Shown here: positions 58,399 through 64,000 of the stretch, in pieces | How the letters are laid out: each line of letters starts with the position of its first letter | How positions within the stretch are numbered: position 1 is the first letter of the stretch | DNA from: Acidobacteriaceae bacterium | GTDB lineage: Bacteria; Acidobacteriota; Terriglobia; Terriglobales; Acidobacteriaceae | Assembly: GCA_025462885.1 (NCBI GenBank) | Contig: JAOAPN010000002.1 | Span: 62,001-126,000, forward strand | Length of the DNA: 64,000 bases | Direction: 5' to 3' | Translations under genes and position numbers: made by a program | Notes under the pieces: generated by a model | The model's database searches: none | Seen by the model: only the letters and a program-made list of their open reading frames with translations | What the model was told of the DNA's origin: nothing

Positions 58399-58503
58399 CG
58401 TTTGGAGGGAAAAACTTTACTGCTGGAAATGTGGTGTTGATACCAGTATGCATCCGCTGGCTGGTGATGAAGGTATTTGCGGACCCGCCGGCGGAATGGG
58501 TCC

Positions 58504-59268
58504 CTAGTAGACGAGAACCGCAATGCGATAGGTGGTGAAGCCTTGCGCTGCTTGGGCGGGAGGGCACGTGCCGATGGCTACGGTTTGTTTGCGTGAATTC
58601 GTGAGTTGAGGAAGGACGGTAGCAGGCAGATCCTTAAGGTCGGGTCCTTCCCATTGAAGAATGAGGCTGGGCTGGGTGAGGGTAGCGGTGCCGTTGATGC
58701 ATGCCTGTCGTGCATCTTTTTTTGCGTCGACGGTGGTGTCGGAGCGAATACCTCGGCTCAGCAGAATCTGCTGCGCTCGCACTTCGACATCGGCGGGACT
58801 CAGCGTGTCGACCGTGCGGCTGAAATCTTCCACGGCATAAAGGACGGGCTGGGACTGGCCGCGAGGTTGGGAGAGAGCAACGGCAATGCCCACGGAGGTG
58901 ACGTGAGGGTCAAGGATGTTGGAGCGATGTGCGGGGCTATGCATCCAGGCGTCGTGGATCTGCGCGGCAGAGGTAGCGTTGCCGGCTACATTCTCTGAGA
59001 TGGTGCTGAATTTTGCACCAGCCTGGGCAGCGCGAGCGAGAAGGTCAGGCTCGCCGGGGTATTGGTGCTGTGCGATGCCGCCGGCTTTAGCGCTGCGGAT
59101 GACGTGGAGACGCGCAGCGCGGGCGAGCGCTGCGTCCCAGGTGAGCGGCGGCAGACGATACTGCGCGCGCGATTCGTTGGCCAGTTGCAGGAGCGCCTGC
59201 TCCCCTACCGATTGAGCGTGAGCGAGTGACGGGAAGAGGCTGATCAGGATGAGAAGTACAACACGCAT
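58504..59268 (-). CDS. Exported CAP-superfamily protein
   Basis: The ATG at 59268 gives 254 residues with a signal peptide (VVLLILISLFPSLAHAQS). The CAP/SCP domain spans about residues 25-160 with LANESRAQYRLPPLTWDAALARAARLHV, ENVAGNATSAAQIHDAWMHSPAHRSNIL and SVGIAVALSQ. Bacterial CAP proteins are secreted and have varied, mostly unknown, roles. The part after 160 is an extra domain without a name. The open frame continues upstream to 59487, but that part is translation of repeat copy C and not real coding sequence. Confidence 0.88.
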   Translation of the reverse strand: MRVVLLILISLFPSLAHAQSVGEQALLQLANESRAQYRLPPLTWDAALARAARLHVIRSAKAGGIAQHQYPGEPDLLARAAQAGAKFSTISENVAGNATSAAQIHDAWMHSPAHRSNILDPHVTSVGIAVALSQPRGQSQPVLYAVEDFSRTVDTLSPADVEVRAQQILLSRGIRSDTTVDAKKDARQACINGTATLTQPSLILQWEGPDLKDLPATVLPQLTNSRKQTVAIGTCPPAQAAQGFTTYRIAVLVY

Positions 59269-59344
59269 GGTGGCCCGGGACTTTCTTGCTTCTCTCCTAT
59301 TAGACCCTGACAGCGAGAGAAGTTGGCGGGCATCCCATTCGGAG

Positions 59345-59568
59345 TAGGCAGTATCGACATATAGCCGCCGGAAGGGCACACCTTCAGGTGTGCCAAACGT
59401 TCCGTATTTTGATTTGTTCCTTTTGTCGGTCTGCCATAGGCAAACCGACAAAAGGAACAACAGAGGAGAATGCTTCTTTCGGCACACCTGAAGGTGTGCC
59501 CTTCCGAATCCTCTAAATTCAACCGTACCGGCGAAGATGTAACGCTGGTATATGTCGATACAACACTA
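59345..59568. mobile_element. Family-1 stop-codon element, copy C (inverted)
   Basis: 224 bp. The left end TAGGCAGTATCGACATATA is at 59345-59363 and the right end 59549-59568 carries TATATGTCGATAC but a damaged last part before CTA. The core runs in the opposite direction to copies A, B and D. The central stem has TTCC/GGAA where the others have TTTC/GAAA. The CTA at 59566-59568 is the TAG stop of the outer-membrane receptor gene, directly after its natural C-terminal Phe. Confidence 0.85.
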
Positions 59569-62301
59569 GAAGCTGAAGCGCAGCCCTGCTTCGATGCGGC
59601 GGCCGTTGTCGGCGACGTTCGCTCTTCCGAACAAAGGTGATCCCAGGACTCCACCGACGTTGTTGACGTTGAGATGGTTCAGCACATTGGAGGACCGGAT
59701 ATTTACGGTCAGGGTCTCCTGGTGCTCAGCCTTCGCGTTGCGGTTGAGTTTGAAGGCGCGTTGCAGATTGGTGTCGAGGTAGAACTTCCATGGCATCACA
59801 CCCTTGTTGCGCGGGAAGACTCCGTCGCCTCCGCTGGCTACGAGCAGGCCGAAGGGTGTGGCGATGGCTCCCGGAGTGCCAGCCGCAGCGTATTGCGGGC
59901 GGTCGTTGAAGTTGCCATCGCCGTTGTTGTCGAAGCCGGTGGTGATGTTGTAGTGCCTGGAGCCGAGACCGTGGAAGTCGCCGCTAAACTGGAGCTTGCC
60001 CGGCAAGGTCAACGTGGCGTTTCCGAAGACGTTCCACCTGCTCTGGTTGCTGCGCGGGGCGAACTCACCGGCGTTCGATCGTGAACTTTGTGGCGTGAAG
60101 AACTCATCGTCGTCCGTGTCGTCGATGAGGTTTACGCGGACCCCACCCAAGAAGAGTTGGAGGCGCTTCATGGTGTGCTGCTCGATGCCAACGAAGGTCA
60201 CGTTGATCGTGCCCTGCCCGCTGTTCTGGATCTGCAGGATGTTGAGATTCGCCGCGCCAGGTCGCGGGCCGGTGGGTACGTTGTTGAGGGGCGAGTTGAT
60301 ATTCTGCGATCGATTGTCATTCCAGATCCGACCGTAGTAGTAATCGGTGGAAAGGTTCCAGCCGTGGGGCAGGGAGCGCGTTCCCCCGACATTGACTGCT
60401 CCCCATGTCAGGTTCGAGATGTGCGGAGAGAATTGGCGAATGCTGTGGATGGGCGTCGCGCCGCTGAACGGATTATTGAAGACCGGGTTGTAGATGGTGC
60501 TGGTAATGCGCTCGATGCCATCCTCGCGCTGCACCTCCGACTGGATGCGCTTGCTGTAGCGGCCGGAGAACATACCGCCGTGGGCGTGAAGCGTCCAGGT
60601 CCCTTTCTTACTGGGAGACCAGAGGATGCCGGCGCGGGGCGTAATGGAGTTCATCACAGTGGGGTGGTTCTGCAGGAAGTAGCGAAGGCCGGCTGCAATA
60701 TGGACCCCGTGGCCGACGTTCCAATCGTCCTGAATAAAAAGAGCGTCCTGAACCTGGGTGAAGTTAACCGTCGCGTCGCCGACCACGTTGCTGAATGCGG
60801 TTGCGGTGCCACCCGGTAGACCAAGCTTTGCGCGACGATATTGCTCCAGCCCGGTGATGGTTGCGGTCTGCCCCGGGATTGCATTGCCGTTTGCATCGAG
60901 GACCGGTGCCGTGCCCCCGCCGAAGGTATAGCTTCCATTGAAGTTGGAGGTGAGCTGCTGGCGCTCGGTGTAGGTCATCAGTTGGGTACCGAACTTCAGC
61001 GTATGTTTCCTGGTGGTGAGGATGGCATCGTCATCAAACTCGACATTGAACTCGTGTAGTCGCTGCGGGCCCAGCGCACTGCCGCCGCCGGTGAAGGCTC
61101 CGGCGACCTGGATCTGCGGAGCGGTAGACAGGGGGGTATCGTTCTCTCCATCCCAGCGGAGGCTGACGCGAGCCTCATGCATCAGGCGGGCCGAGGCTGT
61201 CGTGATGTTGCTGAAGCGGAGGATGTGTTCGTAGGGCTGGCTGTCGTAGCCAGCTTCGGCGAGAGCAGTGCCGCCTACTCCGACGTTCCTGCGGGAGTTC
61301 ACGTTGGCGCTGTAGCTCACGATGAAGGTGTTCTTCGGGCCGAGCTGCCAGTCGATGCGAGAGGTGCCGACCCAAAGACGTTGTGGCGTCGCGACGTTGG
61401 CGATCGTACTGACCGGGCTGCCGGAGGGGTCGAGGGAGATCGCGTTCACCACCGCGAAGTTATCGATGCTGCGGTGTTCGAGGGTCATCGCAAAGTCGCT
61501 GCCTTTTTTGCGAACGGGGCCACTTAGCTCAAAGCCGTAGCGCTGTTTCCCGATAGCCGCTTTGCTGGTGGAGAAGGGGTCGCGCGCGTTCTCCCAGGGG
61601 CTTCCGTTGGTGAGGAAGAGCGCTCCGTGATATGCCTTCTGCCCCGGCTTGGTGTAGACCTCGACACGGCCGCCGTCGAACGGGGGCTCACGATACTCGG
61701 CGGAGAACAGGTCAGGATTCACCTTGATGTAGGCGATGGAGCTCTTGGGCGGAAGTGTGCTGGAGTCCTGAAAACCGTCGACCGCAATGGTGGCATTGGC
61801 AGAGTTTCCACCCCCCGCCGCCGCGAGCTGCTGGAGCTGGCGGAGCAGGTCATCAGGGTCATCGGCGAGCGACTGGAGGCGGTTGCCGGAGATCGTCTGG
61901 CTCGGACCGCTGGAGGCTGCACTGGGCGCGGAGGCGTCGTCGCCGTCCACGTTGATCTCGGTCTGGACCTCTTCGGGCTGAAGTGAGACCTCGAGCGAGT
62001 TCGGCTGCGGCGTGGTGAGCGTGAGTCTCCGCTCTGCGAAGCCCGGCGCGGCGATGGAAAGCTTGTGTGAGCCTGTCGTGACGCAGACAAAGTGAAAGCG
62101 CCCGTCGGAGCTGCTGGTCTCGCTCTGTGTTCCGTCAAGGGTCAGGGTCGCTCCTGGAATCAGCGCAAGCGATGGATCGCGAACGATACCGTTGAGTGCA
62201 GCTCCCCGGCAGGCAGCTTGAGGTGAGGTATTTTGCGCCAGGACATAGGCGTGCGTAAGCGAAAGCGCTGCGAAGCTCGCAGCGGCGGCGAGTAGCTTCA
62301 T
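59566..62301 (-). CDS. Oar-type TonB-dependent outer-membrane receptor-like protein
   Basis: 911 residues: signal peptide (residues 1-22, LAAAASFAALSLTHAYVLAQ), a carboxypeptidase regulatory-like domain at about 30-110 (LNGIVRDPSLALIPGATLTLDG, SLQPEEVQTEINV), a plug-like region (ISGNRLQSLADDPDDLLRQLQQLA) and a long beta-barrel ending in LRFSF. The final Phe is the usual end of outer-membrane barrels, so the C-terminus is complete. Oar-like proteins are abundant in Acidobacteriota and probably take up glycans or peptides or export proteins; the ligand is unknown. Its stop is formed by repeat copy C. Confidence 0.9.
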   Translation of the reverse strand: MKLLAAAASFAALSLTHAYVLAQNTSPQAACRGAALNGIVRDPSLALIPGATLTLDGTQSETSSSDGRFHFVCVTTGSHKLSIAAPGFAERRLTLTTPQPNSLEVSLQPEEVQTEINVDGDDASAPSAASSGPSQTISGNRLQSLADDPDDLLRQLQQLAAAGGGNSANATIAVDGFQDSSTLPPKSSIAYIKVNPDLFSAEYREPPFDGGRVEVYTKPGQKAYHGALFLTNGSPWENARDPFSTSKAAIGKQRYGFELSGPVRKKGSDFAMTLEHRSIDNFAVVNAISLDPSGSPVSTIANVATPQRLWVGTSRIDWQLGPKNTFIVSYSANVNSRRNVGVGGTALAEAGYDSQPYEHILRFSNITTASARLMHEARVSLRWDGENDTPLSTAPQIQVAGAFTGGGSALGPQRLHEFNVEFDDDAILTTRKHTLKFGTQLMTYTERQQLTSNFNGSYTFGGGTAPVLDANGNAIPGQTATITGLEQYRRAKLGLPGGTATAFSNVVGDATVNFTQVQDALFIQDDWNVGHGVHIAAGLRYFLQNHPTVMNSITPRAGILWSPSKKGTWTLHAHGGMFSGRYSKRIQSEVQREDGIERITSTIYNPVFNNPFSGATPIHSIRQFSPHISNLTWGAVNVGGTRSLPHGWNLSTDYYYGRIWNDNRSQNINSPLNNVPTGPRPGAANLNILQIQNSGQGTINVTFVGIEQHTMKRLQLFLGGVRVNLIDDTDDDEFFTPQSSRSNAGEFAPRSNQSRWNVFGNATLTLPGKLQFSGDFHGLGSRHYNITTGFDNNGDGNFNDRPQYAAAGTPGAIATPFGLLVASGGDGVFPRNKGVMPWKFYLDTNLQRAFKLNRNAKAEHQETLTVNIRSSNVLNHLNVNNVGGVLGSPLFGRANVADNGRRIEAGLRFSF

Positions 62302-62561
62302 CGATGACCTCGTCTCTGCGGGAGAGGAGTGATGCCGGGTGATTGCAGATGCCGAAAAAGGAGTATCCCGCAGCGTGTAGAGGACTTCTACGCATACCCG
62401 AACCGAGAAGTTCCCCGAGGCAGACTAACTCCGTACAGATTCACTTTTGAGTTGTAGAGGGACCACCATCAACGATGGAGAAGGGAAATAGTTTGTCGGC
62501 CGATTATTCCCCTCGGACCGTTCTTACCGGCTCCTGGCTTCTCGCGGCCGATGACTGGCTC

Positions 62562-62786
62562 TAGGCCGTATCGACCTATACCGGCGTTACATCTTCGCCG
62601 GGGTGGTTGAACTCGGAGGAGTATTCGGAAGGGCACGGCTTCGGCCGTGCCGAAAGAAGCATTCTTCTCTATCCTTTGTTTTTTTTCGGTTTGCCATAGG
62701 CAAACCGAAAAAAGAAACAAATTAAAAAGGCATAGCTTTGGCACACCTGAAGGTGCGCCCTTCCATAGGTATGTCGATACTGCCTA
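62562..62786. mobile_element. Family-1 stop-codon element, copy D
   Basis: 225 bp with ends TAGGCCGTATCGACCTATA at 62562-62580 and the complement TATGTCGATACTGCCTA at 62770-62786. Its first hairpin reads GGCACGGC with GCCGTGCC, and its central stem has TTTCGG/CCGAAA where others have TGTCGG/CCGACA. The CTA at 62784-62786 is the TAG stop of the PfkB kinase gene. It fills the 482-bp gap before the receptor gene together with the receptor's 260-bp leader, in which nothing else is seen. Confidence 0.85.
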
Positions 62787-63731
62787 AACGACGGCAGGAA
62801 TCTCAAAGATCGCGGGATAACGAACGCCCGTCGCGATCAGATCCTGAATGTTCTCCACCGATTGGATGTTGCCGCGTGCTCCCACAGCCGTGCAGTTCAG
62901 TGCGGCCGCGGCGCAGGCGAAATCGAGCGTCTGGTCGAGAGGCCATTCGTTGAGCAGGCCGTAGATGAAGCCGGCGTGGAAGGTATCTCCGGCTCCGGTC
63001 GTGTCGACGACGGAGACCCGGAAGGCGGCCGTGTAGTGGAAGTGCTCGCCATCGAAGGCCAGCACTCCGTCGTGGCCGAGGGTGGCGGCGGCGAGACGGC
63101 AGCCATAGCGTGTCTGCATCAGGCGCAGTGCGGTCTCGAGGTCTGGCTCGTTCATCAGGCGGATAGGGAAGTCGCGGCTGACGATCAGGTAGTCGATGTT
63201 TTCGAGCAGCGTGTCGACGCCGGAGTAGATCTCGTCCAGGTCGGCAATGACCGGGATGCCGGCTTCACGGGCCCAGCGTGCTGCGAGCGTGGCGGTGGCG
63301 GTGTCGTAGCCGTCGATGTGGAGCGCGCGGGCGTTAACGATCCAGTCCCGCTCCAGATCGGCAGGCTCGAGGTCGAGGCGCTCGTCCTTGCGCCACAGGA
63401 CGGTGCGCTCCCCTTCGCGGTCGACCAGGATCAGCGACTGGCGCGAGGAGCAGTTGGGGACCGCGATGATCTGGGTCTCAACGCCGGCGTGGGTGAAAGC
63501 CTCGTGGTGCAGGGTGGCGGCGAGATCGTCACCGAGCGAGCCGACGTAACGGGTTGAGAGTCCCCATTGCTGGCAGGCAACCACAGCGGAAGCGACTTGT
63601 CCGCCGGGAAGGACATTGGCGGCATGGTACTCGACCTTGGAGCCGGGAGCAGGGTAGTGCGAGAGTGGGATAAGCGTGTCTGTGGCGTTGAGCCCGACGC
63701 CGACCAGGTCGACTTTCGACGGTTTCGTCAT
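62784..63731 (-). CDS. PfkB-family carbohydrate kinase
   Basis: 315 residues from the ATG at 63731 (a TTG at 63734 adds one). The ribokinase-like fold is marked by VGLNATDTLIPLSHYPAPGSKVEY, LPGGQVASAVVACQQWGLSTRYVGSLGDD and the ATP/anion-hole motif DTTGAGDTFHAGFIYG with the catalytic Asp. The substrate could be a sugar or nucleoside; ribokinase or an adenosine kinase-like role cannot be separated by reading. Its stop is formed by the end of repeat copy D. Confidence 0.9.
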   Translation of the reverse strand: MTKPSKVDLVGVGLNATDTLIPLSHYPAPGSKVEYHAANVLPGGQVASAVVACQQWGLSTRYVGSLGDDLAATLHHEAFTHAGVETQIIAVPNCSSRQSLILVDREGERTVLWRKDERLDLEPADLERDWIVNARALHIDGYDTATATLAARWAREAGIPVIADLDEIYSGVDTLLENIDYLIVSRDFPIRLMNEPDLETALRLMQTRYGCRLAAATLGHDGVLAFDGEHFHYTAAFRVSVVDTTGAGDTFHAGFIYGLLNEWPLDQTLDFACAAAALNCTAVGARGNIQSVENIQDLIATGVRYPAIFEIPAVV

Positions 63732-63786
63732 CAATTTAGTGTAAATGCGGACGGAAGGGTCGGGGGAAGCTCATGCGAGGTCCGCG

Positions 63787-64000
63787 TCAGGGTGTAGCTC
63801 CGGGCTTGGGTGTGGCTTCGGGTTTGCCGGTGGCGTAGTCGGGCACTTTGGTGGTGATCTGGCGTGAGATGAACTCGCGCAGCAGGTTGCTAAAGGAGTG
63901 GGTCCCGATGCGAATGAAGACATTCTGGACGATGGTGCCGGCGGTGCGGTCGTTATCGGGATAGTACAGATTCGTAATCGCGGCGGCGGCGGAGATGCCC
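63787..64000 (-). CDS. C-terminal part of an exported carboxypeptidase-like-domain family protein
   Basis: An open frame of 70 codons enters from the right edge and stops with TGA at 63787-63789. The residues include AAAAITNLYYPDNDRTAG and FSNLLREFISRQITTK, followed by a Pro/Thr-rich end. The ITNLYYP pattern and the following IVQN...SNLLREF match the C-terminal region of the protein at 40645-41832 (ISNLYYP, NLFQEFLLP), so it belongs to the same family. The rest lies outside the window. Confidence 0.7.
   Translation of the reverse strand, partial: GISAAAAITNLYYPDNDRTAGTIVQNVFIRIGTHSFSNLLREFISRQITTKVPDYATGKPEATPKPGATP

Noticed and set aside
59269..59487. N-terminal extension of the CAP protein
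   Set aside because: It is translation of repeat copy C; the signal peptide after 59268 marks the true start.

Overview
The window reads as one stretch of a GC-rich, didermic, soil-type bacterial chromosome. The best guess is Acidobacteriota (Terriglobia, near Granulicella, Terriglobus or Edaphobacter). The guess rests on an Oar-type outer-membrane receptor with an N-terminal carboxypeptidase-like domain, two copies of a secreted carboxypeptidase-like-domain family, a DUF1080 protein, a Ku/LigD pair and the dense mixed-strand gene packing. No 16S rRNA or other marker is present, so the placement is inference. About 50 genes are supported; no rRNA, tRNA, CRISPR array or transposase gene was seen, and no gap without a gene exceeds about 300 bases except where a repeat element fills it.

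Layout. 1-9.2 kb: tail of a YqeY protein, a repeat, a membrane protein, the NHEJ genes ligD and ku behind an overlapping GGDEF gene, then an AsmA-like protein. 9.2-18.6 kb: RNase HI-like protein, an ECF sigma / HEAT-repeat anti-sigma / double-PDZ cluster, a radical SAM protein, a thioredoxin-like plus methyltransferase pair, a five-bladed tachylectin-like propeller and fabF. 18.6-25.6 kb: drug-efflux genes (DHA2 MFS, TetR, TolC, second MFS) and a Crp/Fnr regulator. 25.7-38.8 kb: carbonic anhydrase plus SulP transporter, ppc, a patatin fused to an outer-membrane barrel, small proteins, folD-coaE and an HtrA protease. 38.8-50 kb: M50 protease, purN, a MarR/TetX-like divergent pair, DUF1080 protein, a membrane protein with two lycopene-cyclase-like PxEE motifs, purM and hemL. 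50-64 kb: MarR-ClC operon, TetR-MFS, an Orn/Lys/Arg decarboxylase, a polysaccharide deacetylase, a CAP protein, the Oar-type receptor, a PfkB kinase and the tail of a second carboxypeptidase-like-domain protein.

The most unusual signal is a family of four intergenic elements of about 225 bp (46638-46865, 52254-52476, 59345-59568, 62562-62786). They share 17-19 bp terminal inverted repeats flanked by TA, and three internal hairpins whose stems change by compensatory substitutions between copies. In every copy the terminal TA plus the first element base forms the TAG stop codon of the neighbouring gene, and in the receptor gene this is exactly the natural C-terminus. A second, unrelated element at 418-574 shows the same design (12 bp ends, TAA stop of the adjacent gene). 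They look like non-autonomous mobile elements that enter the TA of stop codons and rebuild the stop. No transposase for them is in the window.

Several regulator/target pairs have visible operators: a perfect 11-bp palindrome before the MarR-ClC operon, a palindrome between MarR and the TetX-like oxygenase, and TetR-type palindromes before the DHA2 transporter and before the second TetR gene.
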